Assembly: GCA_021199355.1 (NCBI GenBank)
Contig: JAJQIF010000011.1
Coordinates: 31,284 to 95,283, forward strand
Direction of reading: 5' to 3'
Length of the DNA stretch: 64,000 nucleotides
DNA from: Oscillospiraceae bacterium
Lineage (GTDB): Bacteria; Bacillota; Clostridia; Oscillospirales; Ruminococcaceae
Within the stretch, counting starts at the first letter, position 1. Each line of letters begins with the position of its first letter. The notes under the pieces were generated by a model. The model had not been told where the DNA came from. It worked only from the letters and a program-made list of their open reading frames with translations, and made no database searches. The position numbers and the translations under genes are program-made. Positions 1 through 8,677 of this stretch are shown here, piece by piece.

Positions 1-1
1 C

Positions 2-850
2 CTTCGCTACTTCATGGTGATGAGAAAATTCATCGGGGAGAAGCTCTCGGCGATGAGCCTCCGCTTGAAGATTTTCATCGTCTTCATGCTCACCTTTGCG
101 TTCGGGCTTATTTCCTATGACTTCATCTCGACCGGTCATGACCTCGTCGACAGCTTGCTCGAAGGAAATGTCCTGTGGTATATTATCCTTGCGATTCTCT
201 TCTACAGAGCTACGATGCTCCTGGCGGCGAACAACACCGGCATCAACGGCGGTATGTTCGTCCCGATAATCGCTCTGAGTGCGCTTGTCGCCTCGCTCGT
301 CGCGAAGGTTACAATCGGTGCGGGGCTTATCGGTGCGGATTACTACAGCACCATTGTGGTCTTGGAAATCACTGCCGGAATCTCCGGCATGATGAAGTGC
401 CCGCTTACGGCAATGGTCTTCTCGATTGAAGCCCTCGGTTGTTCAGAGAACATTCTGCCGGTAATACTGGCGGCGGCGCTTTCCTACATAATCACCGAAG
501 CCTTCGGCACCGAGTCAATCAACGAAGAGGTCGTTGCGGGACGCATCAGAGAGATTAATTACGGCAAGGTCCCGAAGGTAATAGATACATTCGTAACCGT
601 CGGCAGGAACACCTTCGCCGTCGGCAAGCAGATCAGAGATATCTTCTGGCCGCAGAACCTGTTCGTTCTTTCGGTCAAGCACGGCGAAACCGCCGGCGCC
701 GAGGTCGACAGCCACGGCGACAACACCCTTCAGGAGGGCGACATCCTCCACGTCCGCTATATGACCTATGACAACTCCGCCACGAAAGAGGAGCTATATG
801 CCATCGTCGGCGAGCAGAAGATAGAATCGCGACGAGCGGTTGACGTTTAA
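2..850 (+). CDS. ClC-type chloride channel/transporter with RCK C-terminal domain (5' truncated)
   Basis: The frame is open to the left edge, so the N-terminal part of the protein lies outside the window. The visible part carries the ClC ion-pathway motif GGMFVP and the sequence ITAGISGMMKCPLTAMVFS, typical of the second half of a ClC membrane domain, with several hydrophobic segments. About 70 residues at the C-terminus (LFVLSVKHGE... LQEGDILHVRY) resemble a TrkA-C/RCK_C regulatory domain, a known fusion in bacterial ClC proteins. It probably moves chloride or another anion across the membrane, in exchange with protons or as a channel. The gating glutamate is not visible. A new promoter starts the next gene, so they need not be co-transcribed. 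Confidence 0.85.
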   Translation, partial: LRYFMVMRKFIGEKLSAMSLRLKIFIVFMLTFAFGLISYDFISTGHDLVDSLLEGNVLWYIILAILFYRATMLLAANNTGINGGMFVPIIALSALVASLVAKVTIGAGLIGADYYSTIVVLEITAGISGMMKCPLTAMVFSIEALGCSENILPVILAAALSYIITEAFGTESINEEVVAGRIREINYGKVPKVIDTFVTVGRNTFAVGKQIRDIFWPQNLFVLSVKHGETAGAEVDSHGDNTLQEGDILHVRYMTYDNSATKEELYAIVGEQKIESRRAVDV

Positions 851-900
851 TTCGCCAATTCTCGCCCCGTTCCGCTAAAGAAGATTGTGCAAAAAATACT

Positions 901-929
901 TTGATTTAGTCCGCATATTGTGCTATACT
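901..929 (+). promoter_or_regulatory. Sigma-A type promoter for the antiporter gene
   Basis: TTGATT at 901-906 and TATACT at 924-929 are separated by 17 bases. The -10 box lies downstream of an in-frame TTG at 920, which rules that codon out as the translation start. Confidence 0.65.
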
Positions 930-982
930 TGATAACTGATCAGAAAAAACTCTTTAAATTTCAGAAAAGAAGTGGGTCAAAA

Positions 983-2251
983 ATGAAGGAAATTCTGATA
1001 TGTTTATCACTCGCAATGATTTGCGGACTTTTGATGACAAGACTGGCGAAGCTCGTGCACCTTCCCGCCGTAACGGCGTATCTGGTCACGGGTATACTTT
1101 TGGGTCCGTTCTGCCTCGGTTCTCTCGGAATTGAGGGCTTGGGCTTTACCTCCCTTGAGCAGGTCGACAGCTTTTCGATTATTTCACAGGTAGCACTGGC
1201 ATTTATAGCGTTCTTAATCGGTAACGAGTTCAAGGTTTCGGAGCTCAAGTCGATGGGCAGGCAGGCGATAACGGTCGGCATCTTGCAGGCTGTCGTCACG
1301 ACGATTGTCGTCGACATCGGGCTTATTGCTTTGCACTTCATCTTCCCGAACGCTATTTCTCTTCCGGCGGCTATCACCCTCGGCGCAATCGCCTCGGCAA
1401 CCGCTCCGGCGGCAACGCTCATGGTCGTAAACCAGTACAAGGCGCATGGACCGCTCACAAAGCTTTTACTTATGGTAGTAGCAATCGACGACGCGGTCGG
1501 CTTGGTGCTCTTCTCAGTTTCATATGGAATTGCGGACGCACTCGAGCAGGGCAGAGTTTCGGTTGTCAACATCGTCCTTGAGCCGGTTATAGAGATAGTT
1601 CTGTCGGTAGTTCTCGGCGTCCTTATGGGGCTTATCCTCAGATGGTTCGAGAAGTTCTTCAAGTCGAGAGCCAACAGAATGTCCATCTCGATTGGTGTAG
1701 TAATTCTCGCCGCGGCGGTTTCGATGTCGGAGTTTGAGATTGGCGGAGTCAAAATCGGCTTCTCGCTTCTTCTCACCTGCATGATTACGGGCGCAATCTT
1801 CTGCAACACAAGCGAGCTTTCGCCCACCGTTATGGAGAACGACGACAGGTGGACATCCGCTTTGAACGTCCTCTTCTTCGTAATTTCCGGTGCGGAGCTT
1901 GATCTGAGCATCCTGACACAGCCGCTTGTGCTTCTGGTCGGCATCACTTATATCATCTTCCGCTCGGCGGGCAAGATTTTCGGAGCGTTCAGCTCCACCA
2001 AGATGACCGGTTGCAGTCCGGAGATTCAGAAGTACCTGGGCATCACGCTTCTCCCGCAGGCAGGCGTTGCGCTCGGAATGGCGACAACAGCCGCCAATCT
2101 GCAGGACGGTGCGCTTATAAGAAATGTGGTTCTCTTCTCGGTAATGGTCTATGAGCTCGTCGGACCGACGCTCACCAAGATCGCTCTCAAGAGAGCAGGG
2201 GAGATTGACCCCGATGCGGATAAACCGGCGAAGAAAGCGGCTAAAGCATGA
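983..2251 (+). CDS. Cation/proton antiporter, CPA2 (Kef/Na+:H+ exchanger) family
   Basis: A 422-residue, almost wholly hydrophobic protein with about 12 membrane segments, matching the Na+/H+ exchanger domain. The N-terminal pattern LAKLVHLPAVTAYLVTGILLGP is characteristic of CPA2 proteins, and the aspartates of VVAIDDAVGL lie in the transport core. It likely exchanges Na+ or K+ for protons and helps pH or ion balance. There is no C-terminal NAD-binding TrkA-N domain, so it is shorter than E. coli KefB/C. ATG 983 was chosen because an upstream in-frame TTG lies above the -10 box. The stop overlaps the next gene's start (ATGA), so the two are translationally coupled. Confidence 0.88.
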   Translation: MKEILICLSLAMICGLLMTRLAKLVHLPAVTAYLVTGILLGPFCLGSLGIEGLGFTSLEQVDSFSIISQVALAFIAFLIGNEFKVSELKSMGRQAITVGILQAVVTTIVVDIGLIALHFIFPNAISLPAAITLGAIASATAPAATLMVVNQYKAHGPLTKLLLMVVAIDDAVGLVLFSVSYGIADALEQGRVSVVNIVLEPVIEIVLSVVLGVLMGLILRWFEKFFKSRANRMSISIGVVILAAAVSMSEFEIGGVKIGFSLLLTCMITGAIFCNTSELSPTVMENDDRWTSALNVLFFVISGAELDLSILTQPLVLLVGITYIIFRSAGKIFGAFSSTKMTGCSPEIQKYLGITLLPQAGVALGMATTAANLQDGALIRNVVLFSVMVYELVGPTLTKIALKRAGEIDPDADKPAKKAAKA

Positions 2252-3147
2252 TTACCACGGTAACTCTCAGCCCGTGTCTTGACAAGACTGTGAAGACCGA
2301 TAAGCTCGACCTCGATGCCATGAACCGGGTCGAGCCAGTGAGCCTCGACATCGGCGGCAAGGGTATCAATGTGAGCAGAGCTCTTTCGAGATTGGGAGTC
2401 CCGAGCCGTGCGCTCGGCTTCAATTTCGACGGTGGTGAGGCTATCCCCGAAACCCTCGGGAGTGAGGGAATCGAGTGTAGGTTTACCCAGTGCCCGGGTT
2501 CGCTCAGAACGAATTTTAAAATCATGGAGACCGAGCTCGGCAGGACCGTTGAAATCAACGAGTCGAACCCCGAGGTTACACCAGAGAGCATAGAAGCATT
2601 GAAGGCATCTGTTGTCGAATCCGCCCGTGACAGCGAGTTTATCATCCTTGCGGGGAGCGTCCCGAAGGGCACCCCGACGGATATTTACCGTCAGCTCGGA
2701 GAATTTGCAAATACAAAAGTGATTTTGGACGCGCAGGGCGAGCTCCTGAGAGAAGGCTTGAAAGCGCATCCCTTCATGATAAAGCCGAACATTTTTGAAC
2801 TTGAAACGCTCGTCGGAAAGATTTCCTCCGAAAGTGAGATAATCTCGGCGGCAAGGAAGATAATTTCGGATTACGGCGTGCAGGTTGTTTTGGTTTCGCT
2901 TGGAGCCGATGGAGCAATTATCATTTCGGAAACCGAGTGCCACAAGGCTCCGGCTGTGAAGGTGCCCGTGAAGAGCACCTCGGGAGCGGGCGACAACATG
3001 CTTGCCGGGGCGATACTTGCCTTGACCAAGAACTTGCCACTCGAAGACGTCCTCAAGTACGCCGTCACCACGGCGGCGGGAGCAATCTCGCATGAAGGGA
3101 CGACGTTCTGCACGAAGGAAGAGTTTGAAGAGCTCCTCGGAAAATAA
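2248..3147 (+). CDS. fruK: PfkB-family sugar-phosphate kinase, 1-phosphofructokinase-like
   Basis: A 299-residue ribokinase-fold protein. It has the first PfkB signature (GGKGINVSRALSRLG, about residues 36-50) and the second, with anion hole and catalytic Asp (STSGAGDNMLAGAI, about 244-257). The start TVTLSPCLDKTV is typical of the FruK/LacC branch, which phosphorylates fructose-1-phosphate or tagatose-6-phosphate. No fructose PTS or regulator lies nearby. It overlaps the antiporter gene by 4 bases, an unusual partner. The family is secure; the exact sugar phosphate is inferred. Confidence 0.85.
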   Translation: MITTVTLSPCLDKTVKTDKLDLDAMNRVEPVSLDIGGKGINVSRALSRLGVPSRALGFNFDGGEAIPETLGSEGIECRFTQCPGSLRTNFKIMETELGRTVEINESNPEVTPESIEALKASVVESARDSEFIILAGSVPKGTPTDIYRQLGEFANTKVILDAQGELLREGLKAHPFMIKPNIFELETLVGKISSESEIISAARKIISDYGVQVVLVSLGADGAIIISETECHKAPAVKVPVKSTSGAGDNMLAGAILALTKNLPLEDVLKYAVTTAAGAISHEGTTFCTKEEFEELLGK

Positions 3148-3155
3148 AAAAGCTG

Positions 3156-3184
3156 TTGACAAATCAACAGCGGTGGGGTATAAT
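3156..3184 (+). promoter_or_regulatory. Consensus sigma-A promoter for a short antisense RNA
   Basis: TTGACA 3156-3161 and TATAAT 3179-3184 with a 17-base spacer form a perfect consensus promoter. No plus-strand gene with a ribosome site follows before the rimP promoter at 3485, so it probably drives a short non-coding RNA starting near 3191. Confidence 0.75.
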
Positions 3185-3190
3185 ATAAGT

Positions 3191-3292
3191 GGTGAGAGGT
3201 ACCTGAAGTGGCATTCAGGCACGATTACTCTTTCCATAGCGTTAACTACAAAATTCGCAATCGCACTTGATGTTAATCAGGTGCGGTTATTT
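3191..3292 (+). ncRNA. Putative type I antitoxin RNA (antisense to the toxin transcript)
   Basis: RNA predicted from the promoter at 3156-3184. It would end after the hairpin with arms 3262-3271 (CGCACTTGAT) and 3276-3285 (ATCAGGTGCG), followed by GTTATTTCT. It converges with the minus-strand toxin transcript and the two 3' ends overlap, as in TxpA/RatA and BsrG/SR4 loci. The ends and the function are inferred. Confidence 0.55.
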
Positions 3293-3318
3293 CTAACGGC
3301 GATCGCCGAGGCTAAGAC

Positions 3319-3375
3319 CTAAGTTGATGAAGCTATTACAAGAAGTAAAAGCTGAAGGATATCTGCAATTTCCAT
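3319..3375 (-). CDS. Small hydrophobic peptide, putative holin-like type I toxin (possibly frameshifted)
   Basis: On the minus strand an excellent ribosome site, GGGAGGTGGAGTCCCG, precedes ATG at 3375. The frame encodes MEIADILQLLLLVIASST (18 residues) and then stops. The acidic start followed by a leucine-rich helix resembles the putative holin-like toxins of Firmicutes (Hol_Tox type), which are usually 25-35 residues with a basic tail. One extra base near 3328-3332 would join this to a second frame ending in INLGLSLGDRR with its stop at 3293-3295, giving 27 residues with the expected basic tail. So the gene is either recently broken or carries a sequencing error. Family assignment is by look and context only. 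Confidence 0.5.
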   Translation of the reverse strand: MEIADILQLLLLVIASST

Positions 3376-3431
3376 CGGGACTCCACCTCCCTTCTTCAGG
3401 GAAAGAGCAACCGTATCCTCCCACCGAGGAC

Positions 3432-3461
3432 ATTATAACACAGGGTGTAGCTTGCTGTCAA
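3432..3461 (-). promoter_or_regulatory. Consensus promoter of the putative type I toxin
   Basis: On the minus strand TTGACA (plus coordinates 3456-3461) and TATAAT (3432-3437) with an 18-base spacer. The transcript would start near 3425, giving a 5' leader of about 50 bases before the toxin ribosome site. Confidence 0.7.
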
Positions 3462-3484
3462 TAAATAAATTTTGAAAAAAGCTG

Positions 3485-3513
3485 TTGACAAATGGGAGGC
3501 AAAGGGGTATACT
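3485..3513 (+). promoter_or_regulatory. Promoter of the rimP-nusA-infB operon
   Basis: TTGACA 3485-3490 and TATACT 3508-3513, 17-base spacer. The untranslated leader runs about 70 bases to ATG 3591 and contains the small inverted repeat CCGGTC/GGAATT-type sequence but no recognised riboswitch. Confidence 0.75.
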
Positions 3514-3590
3514 ATATTTAATAACTCTTATGAAAGGCTGGAATTTCGTTCCGGTCTTTTGTTTTGGATAGCCTTGAAAGGGGTGAAAGT

Positions 3591-4082
3591 ATGTCTGTAA
3601 TCAAATCCGACAGCCCGACAGTCGCGAAGGTTCGCGAGATTGCCGAGCCTATGTGCGAGGAATTGGGGCTTTATCTCTGGGACGTCAGATATGAAAAAGA
3701 GGGGGCTTCGTGGTACCTTCGGATTATCATCGACAAGGACGGCGGGGTTGACATGAACGACTGCGAGGCGTTGCACCGTCCCTTAAGCGACAAGCTTGAC
3801 GAGCTCGACCCGATAAAGCAGTCCTATATCTTCGAGGTGTCAAGCCCGGGACTCGGGCGGGAGCTTCGGCGGCTCGACCACTTCGAGGTCTGCATCGGTG
3901 ACCCGATCCGGATCAGGTTCATAAGACCTCGTGATGGTGAGAAGGAGATACTAAGAGTCCTCACCGGCTACGACAAGGACGGAATCACGGTTTTGGATGA
4001 AAACGAACAGGAAGAAAAAATCAGCTTTGAAGAGTGCGCAAAGATTACGCTCTTCGATGACGACGATTTGGAATTAGATTGA
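3591..4082 (+). CDS. rimP: Ribosome maturation factor RimP
   Basis: A 163-residue cytoplasmic protein needed for 30S subunit maturation. The N-terminal half (IAEPMCEELGLYLWDVRYEKEG... LRIIIDKDGGVDMNDCEAL) and the motif YIFEVSSPGLGRELRRLDHF are hallmark RimP sequences, followed by a C-terminal SH3-like domain. ATG 3591 is chosen over an upstream TTG at 3564 because AAGGGGTGAAAGT sits just before it. It is the first gene of the translation operon and nusA follows after about 30 bases, the usual Firmicute order. Confidence 0.95.
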   Translation: MSVIKSDSPTVAKVREIAEPMCEELGLYLWDVRYEKEGASWYLRIIIDKDGGVDMNDCEALHRPLSDKLDELDPIKQSYIFEVSSPGLGRELRRLDHFEVCIGDPIRIRFIRPRDGEKEILRVLTGYDKDGITVLDENEQEEKISFEECAKITLFDDDDLELD

Positions 4083-4113
4083 TTACTACCAAGAAAGGAC
4101 TGGTTAAAACAAT

Positions 4114-5250
4114 ATGAAGAGAAAAACTAAGGCGGCTCAGAGCCATGAGCTTAATTTGGATGAGCTGTTCGGTGCTATCGACGGCTTGCAGGAAGAGAGC
4201 GGCATTCAGCTTGACGAACTGTTAGAGAAGATAAAGCAGGGCATCCTCAAGGCTGTAAAGAGGGACTATCCCGGAAACGAGAACGTCAGGGTTGACCTTG
4301 ACCCCGAAACCAAGAAATTTGAAATCCACATTATGAAGACTGTCGTCGAGGGCGAGCCGGAGGACCCGGCTAACGAAATCTCCCTCGAGCAGGCAAGGAC
4401 ATACGATGCAAACGCCTATGTCGACGGAACGGTCGAGATTCCCGTTTCACCGTCGGCATTCGGAAGAGTTGCGGCTTCCTCCGCAAAGCAGTCGATTCGC
4501 TCCGACCTCAAGCAGTTCGAGCGTGACAGACTTGTTTCGCAGTATAAAGACAAGGAGCACGAAATCGTCTCCGCAACCGTCCAGAAGGTCGAGCCGGCAA
4601 CCGGCAACGCCATCCTCACCATCGACAAGGACGAGATTTACTTCCCGAAGGGAGAGCAGATTCCCGGGGAGGAGCTCAAGCCCGGCGACATCATCAAGGT
4701 TTATGTCGTCGGCATACTTAATCCCGACAGAAAGCCCTCGGTCAAGGTCTCAAGAACTCACCGCGACTTTGTAAGAAGGCTGTTTGAGCTCGAGGTTCCC
4801 GAGATTTACGACGGAATCGTCGAGATAAAGTCCATAGCCCGTGAGCCCGGCTCAAGAAGCAAGATTGCGGTCTCCTCGAACGACGAGAATGTCGACGCCA
4901 TCGGCGCCTGCATCGGTAACCACCGCTCGAGAATCGGCGCGATTGTTTCGGAGCTTGGCGGCGAGAAGATTGACCTCATCAAGTACTCCGAGGACGACGC
5001 CGAATTCATCAAGCAGGCTTTGTCACCTGCCGAGGTCATGAGCGTCACCATCGAAAGCGACGAGATAAAGTCGGCGAGAGTTGTCGTTCCCGAGTCTCAG
5101 CTTTCGCTTGCTATCGGCAACCGTGGACAGAACGCCAAGCTTGCGGCTCGCCTTACCGGCTACAAGATTGACATCGTTTCTCCCGAGAAGCTAGCAGCTG
5201 CTGTCGCAGCTGAAGAAGCCTCTGACGAGTCTTCTTCCACCGGAGAGTAA
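4114..5250 (+). CDS. nusA: Transcription termination/antitermination factor NusA
   Basis: A 378-residue RNA polymerase-binding factor acting in pausing, termination and antitermination. It has an N-terminal polymerase-binding domain, an S1 domain (about 135-200), and two KH domains (about 200-345), including IGACIGNHRSRIGAIVSELGGEKID and the second KH sequence AIGNRGQNAKLAARLTGYKIDI. It ends shortly after the KH domains, as in most Firmicutes, without the acidic repeats of proteobacterial NusA. It is followed one base later by ylxR, implying tight translational linkage. Confidence 0.95.
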   Translation: MKRKTKAAQSHELNLDELFGAIDGLQEESGIQLDELLEKIKQGILKAVKRDYPGNENVRVDLDPETKKFEIHIMKTVVEGEPEDPANEISLEQARTYDANAYVDGTVEIPVSPSAFGRVAASSAKQSIRSDLKQFERDRLVSQYKDKEHEIVSATVQKVEPATGNAILTIDKDEIYFPKGEQIPGEELKPGDIIKVYVVGILNPDRKPSVKVSRTHRDFVRRLFELEVPEIYDGIVEIKSIAREPGSRSKIAVSSNDENVDAIGACIGNHRSRIGAIVSELGGEKIDLIKYSEDDAEFIKQALSPAEVMSVTIESDEIKSARVVVPESQLSLAIGNRGQNAKLAARLTGYKIDIVSPEKLAAAVAAEEASDESSSTGE

Positions 5251-5251
5251 T

Positions 5252-5548
5252 ATGATTAAGCAGAAGAAAAAGCCTATAAGAACCTGCCTCGGGTGCGGTG
5301 AGCCCAAGGAGAAGAGGTCGCTTGTAAGGATTGTGAGAACCCCCGAGGGCGAAATCCTCGTCGACCCGACCGGAAAGAAGTCGGGAAGAGGAGCGTATAT
5401 CTGCCCGAATAAGGAATGTCTCGAAAAGGCTCGCAAGAAAAGATGCCTTGAGAGAAGCCTTGAGTGCGAAATCCCCGCAGAGATTTACGAAAGATTGTCG
5501 CACGATATAGCGGAGGTCGAGACCTTGGAAGGCGGCGAAGATGGCTGA
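5252..5548 (+). CDS. ylxR: YlxR/RnpM family RNA-binding protein (DUF448)
   Basis: A 98-residue basic protein with the family core RTCLGCGEPKEKRSLVRIVR, then GEILVDPTGKKSGRGAYICPN. Cys pairs (CLGCG and ICPNKEC) are present. In Bacillus the family is reported to bind RNase P RNA and modulate its activity (RnpM) and to affect transcription. Its place between nusA and the L7Ae-like gene is conserved in Firmicutes. It overlaps the next ORF by 8 bases. Confidence 0.92.
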   Translation: MIKQKKKPIRTCLGCGEPKEKRSLVRIVRTPEGEILVDPTGKKSGRGAYICPNKECLEKARKKRCLERSLECEIPAEIYERLSHDIAEVETLEGGEDG

Positions 5549-5852
5549 TATAATGAATTTACTGAGCATCTGCCGAAGGGCAGGAAAGCTCACCCTCGGA
5601 ATGGACGAAGTCAAGGGCACAGTCCGCTCCGGAAAAGCATATATCGTCCTTGTCACCAAAGACCTGGCAGAGCGTTCGAAAAACGAGATTACCCGCATTT
5701 GCGAAGAGTATGAAACTCCTCTTTACGAGATTCCCGAGAGCATGTATGACGTCGGGACTTCGCTCGGAAAGGTCTACGGCATCATGTCCGTGACCGATGC
5801 GGGATTTGCGAAAGCCGCCAAAAAACGGTTGACAAGCACCAGTCCGAAATAA
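5541..5852 (+). CDS. ylxQ: L7Ae-family RNA-binding protein YlxQ
   Basis: A 103-residue L7Ae/L30e/S12e fold protein, predicted to bind kink-turn RNA. Family signs are the start MNLLSICRRAGKLTLGMDEV and the AYIVLVTKDLAERSKNEI segment, with a C-terminal YGIMSVTDAGFAKAA. The usual partner genes flank it (ylxR upstream, infB downstream). It overlaps ylxR by 8 bases and infB starts 12 bases after its stop. Its cellular role in Firmicutes is not settled. Confidence 0.9.
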   Translation: MADIMNLLSICRRAGKLTLGMDEVKGTVRSGKAYIVLVTKDLAERSKNEITRICEEYETPLYEIPESMYDVGTSLGKVYGIMSVTDAGFAKAAKKRLTSTSPK

Positions 5853-5864
5853 GGAGATTTGCCT

Positions 5865-8306
5865 ATGATTACGAAATATAAATTATCAAACCTTGCCAAA
5901 GACCTGGGCGTGCCGGTGAACGACATTATCGACTGCCTCGCGCCCGTCTATGGCGCAAAGAAAGGCTCGACAATTCTCGTGACGGAAGAGATTAACTATG
6001 TCTTTGAGGTCTTCACCCACAAGAATCAGGTGGAGAACTTTGACGACTACTTCTCCTATCGTCCCGTAAGAAAGCCGAAGCCCCCGAAGCCGGAAAAGAA
6101 GGAAGAGCCAAAGGCTGAGCCTAAGCCGGTTGAGAAGGTCGAAGAGCAGAAGACTGTTGAGAAGCCGGAGGTCAAGGCGGAAGCCGCTCCCGTTCAGGAA
6201 GCAACAGCCAAAGCTGAGGAGAAAAAAGAGCACCGCAAAGAGGACAAAAAGCCCGCCAAGAAGAAGGAGCGCGGCGAAAGAATCCAGCTCGTCACCGGAA
6301 AGTCGGAGAGCACCACCTATGCTCAGCGTGAGAAGACCCACGTTGTCGACACAAGGGAAAGCTATGTAAATATCGACAAGTATAACGAGCACTACGACAA
6401 CCTTGCGGACTCGAAGAACCGCGGCGGCGACAACTATCAGAAGAAGCAGAAGCTCACCCAGAAGTCCCGTCAGCAGAAGAAGGAGAAGCTCTCGACCAAG
6501 CGCGAGACCGAAGCCGAGAGAATGAAGCGCATGGAGCTCGAGCGTGCAAGAAAGCTCAAAGTTCGTGTTCAGATTCCCGATGAAATCACCGTTTCCGAGC
6601 TCGCAACGAGACTCAAGGCTACAGTTTCAGACGTTATAAAGAAGCTCATAGGCCTCGGAGTTATGGCATCCCAGAACGAGGTCATCGACTTCGACACCGC
6701 GGCACTCGTTGCCGAAGAAATGGGAGCAAAGGTTGAGAAGGAAGTCGTCGTCACTATTGAAGAGAGACTCATCGTTGACGAAGAGGACACCGCCGAAAAC
6801 CTTCAGCCGAGAGACCCCGTTGTCGTTGTCATGGGTCACGTCGACCACGGCAAGACCTCGCTTCTTGACAGGATTCGTCATGCAAACGTCACAGCAACCG
6901 AGGCGGGCGGCATCACCCAGCATATCGGTGCTTACAGAGTTTCCATCGACGGCAGAGACATTACATTCCTTGACACCCCCGGTCACGAAGCCTTCACGGC
7001 TATGAGACTCAGAGGCGCTATGGTCACGGATATCGCAATACTCGTTGTTGCGGCGGACGACGGTATCATGCCGCAGACGGTTGAGGCTATCAACCACGCA
7101 AAGGCGGCGGGAGTTTCCATCATCGTCGCCATCAACAAGATGGATAAAGAGGGCGCAAACCCCGACAGAATCATGCAACAGCTCACCGAGCACAACCTCG
7201 TTGTCGAGGCTTGGGGCGGCGACGTCATGTGCGTCCCCGTTTCGGCTAAGACAGGAATGGGTATAGATGAGCTCCTTGAGGACATAATTCTTGTAGCTGA
7301 TGTAAAAGAGCTTAAGGCGAACCCGAACCGTCCTGCAAAGGGCTCGGTTATCGAGGCTCGGCTTGACAAGGGACGTGGACCGGTTGCGACAGTTCTCGTT
7401 CAGAACGGCACCCTTCACTCGGGCGATGTTATCATTGCGGGAACAGCCGTCGGACGTGTCAGAACGATGACCGACGACAAGGGCAGAGCAGTCGAGACTG
7501 CTGGACCTTCTGTCCCTGTTGAGATTACAGGTCTTGCGGAGGTTCCGGCGGCGGGCGACACATTTAATGCCGTTGCCGACGAAAAGCTCGCAAGAGAGCT
7601 CGTTGAAAAGAGAAAGCAGGAAGCGAAGGAAGAAGTCTTCAAGCAGGCTCAGAAGGTCAGCCTTGATAACCTCTTCGACCAGATTTCGGAAGGTGAAATC
7701 AAGGAGCTTCCCATCGTCGTCAAGGCGGACGTTCAGGGCTCGGTCGAAGCAGTCAAGCAGTCGCTCGAGAAGATTTCGAACGACGAGGTCAAGGTTAAGG
7801 TCATCCACGGCGGCGTAGGTGCGATTTCCGAATCGGATGTCATGCTTGCGGGCGCATCGGGAGCGATTATAGTCGGATTTAACGTCAGACCCGACCCCGT
7901 TGCCAAGGAGAACGCCGAGCGCGACGGAGTTGAGCTCAAGACCTACAGAGTTATTTACGAAGCCATCGAAGAGATTGAGGCGGCTATGAAGGGCATGCTC
8001 GCGCCGAAGTATACCGAGGTCGACACAGCCCGTGTCGAGGTTCGACAGGTCTACAAGATTACCGGCGTCGGTCAGGTTGCGGGATGCTATGTCACCTCCG
8101 GAAAGATTTCAAGAAACGACCTCGTTCGTGTTGTTCGTGACGGTATCGTCATTGCGGAAGACAAGATGTCGAGCCTGAAGCGCTTCAAGGACAACGTACG
8201 CGACGTTGCACAGGGCTATGAGTGCGGCATCACGCTCGAGAAGTTCACCGACTTCAAGGAAGGCGACATCTTCGAGGCTTATCAGCTTAATGAAACCGAA
8301 GTGTGA
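5865..8306 (+). CDS. infB: Translation initiation factor IF-2
   Basis: An 813-residue GTPase that brings initiator tRNA to the 30S subunit. The N-terminus holds an IF2_N domain, then a long Lys/Glu/Pro/Ala-rich low-complexity linker (about residues 65-215), and a second IF2_N domain. The G domain has GHVDHGKTS (P-loop), DTPGHEAF (switch II) and NKMD (guanine specificity), followed by domains II-IV ending [21 protein letters not shown] 5865 is preferred because AAGGAG lies 8 bases upstream; a TTG at 5859 sits too close to that site. Confidence 0.96.
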   Translation: MITKYKLSNLAKDLGVPVNDIIDCLAPVYGAKKGSTILVTEEINYVFEVFTHKNQVENFDDYFSYRPVRKPKPPKPEKKEEPKAEPKPVEKVEEQKTVEKPEVKAEAAPVQEATAKAEEKKEHRKEDKKPAKKKERGERIQLVTGKSESTTYAQREKTHVVDTRESYVNIDKYNEHYDNLADSKNRGGDNYQKKQKLTQKSRQQKKEKLSTKRETEAERMKRMELERARKLKVRVQIPDEITVSELATRLKATVSDVIKKLIGLGVMASQNEVIDFDTAALVAEEMGAKVEKEVVVTIEERLIVDEEDTAENLQPRDPVVVVMGHVDHGKTSLLDRIRHANVTATEAGGITQHIGAYRVSIDGRDITFLDTPGHEAFTAMRLRGAMVTDIAILVVAADDGIMPQTVEAINHAKAAGVSIIVAINKMDKEGANPDRIMQQLTEHNLVVEAWGGDVMCVPVSAKTGMGIDELLEDIILVADVKELKANPNRPAKGSVIEARLDKGRGPVATVLVQNGTLHSGDVIIAGTAVGRVRTMTDDKGRAVETAGPSVPVEITGLAEVPAAGDTFNAVADEKLARELVEKRKQEAKEEVFKQAQKVSLDNLFDQISEGEIKELPIVVKADVQGSVEAVKQSLEKISNDEVKVKVIHGGVGAISESDVMLAGASGAIIVGFNVRPDPVAKENAERDGVELKTYRVIYEAIEEIEAAMKGMLAPKYTEVDTARVEVRQVYKITGVGQVAGCYVTSGKISRNDLVRVVRDGIVIAEDKMSSLKRFKDNVRDVAQGYECGITLEKFTDFKEGDIFEAYQLNETEV

Positions 8307-8316
8307 GGGATATTAA

Positions 8317-8676
8317 ATGGCTGACCATAAGGCGGAGCGGTTCTCGTCCGACTTGCAGAGGATTCTGAGCACCATGCTCGGGGAGCTGAAAGACCCCCGA
8401 ATCAAGGACAGGATGCTCACGATTGTCAGGTGCGAGGTCACGAGAGACCGTTCGAGCGCAAGAGTTTACGTTTCAAGTTTAAACGGTATTGAAGAGGCGA
8501 AGGAAGCTGTGAAGGGGCTTGAAAGCGCGTCGGGGATGATTAAAAGAAGAATCTCCGACAGCCTTCACATAAGAAAGGCTCCCGAGCTCAAGTTTATAGC
8601 GGATGATTCGAGCGAATACTCCGCACACATTTCCAAGCTACTGAGGGAAATGGACATCAGGGAGGACGAGGACTAA
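8317..8676 (+). CDS. rbfA: 30S ribosome-binding factor RbfA
   Basis: A 119-residue KH-like protein for late 30S maturation and cold adaptation. The family pattern is clear: RFSSDLQRILSTMLGELKDPRIKDRMLTIVRCEVTRDRSSARVYVS near the start and HIRKAPELKFIADDSSEYS near the end. It follows infB by about 10 bases with GAGGGAT as ribosome site and is followed by the NrnA gene one base after its stop, all in one operon. Confidence 0.94.
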   Translation: MADHKAERFSSDLQRILSTMLGELKDPRIKDRMLTIVRCEVTRDRSSARVYVSSLNGIEEAKEAVKGLESASGMIKRRISDSLHIRKAPELKFIADDSSEYSAHISKLLREMDIREDED

Positions 8677-8677
8677 G

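Noticed and set aside
961..1947. Long minus-strand ORF opposite the antiporter gene
   Set aside because: Mirror frame of a real gene; no ribosome site and low-complexity Ser/Thr/Arg composition.
2149..3237. 362-codon minus-strand ORF opposite the PfkB gene
   Set aside because: Shadow of the plus-strand gene; Arg/Leu-rich translation, no family motif.
3092..3322. 76-codon plus-strand ORF running out of the PfkB gene
   Set aside because: Overlaps a real gene, spans a promoter, and has no ribosome site.
6627..7808. 393-codon minus-strand ORF inside infB
   Set aside because: The plus strand carries intact IF-2 GTPase motifs throughout; the antisense translation has no recognisable domain.
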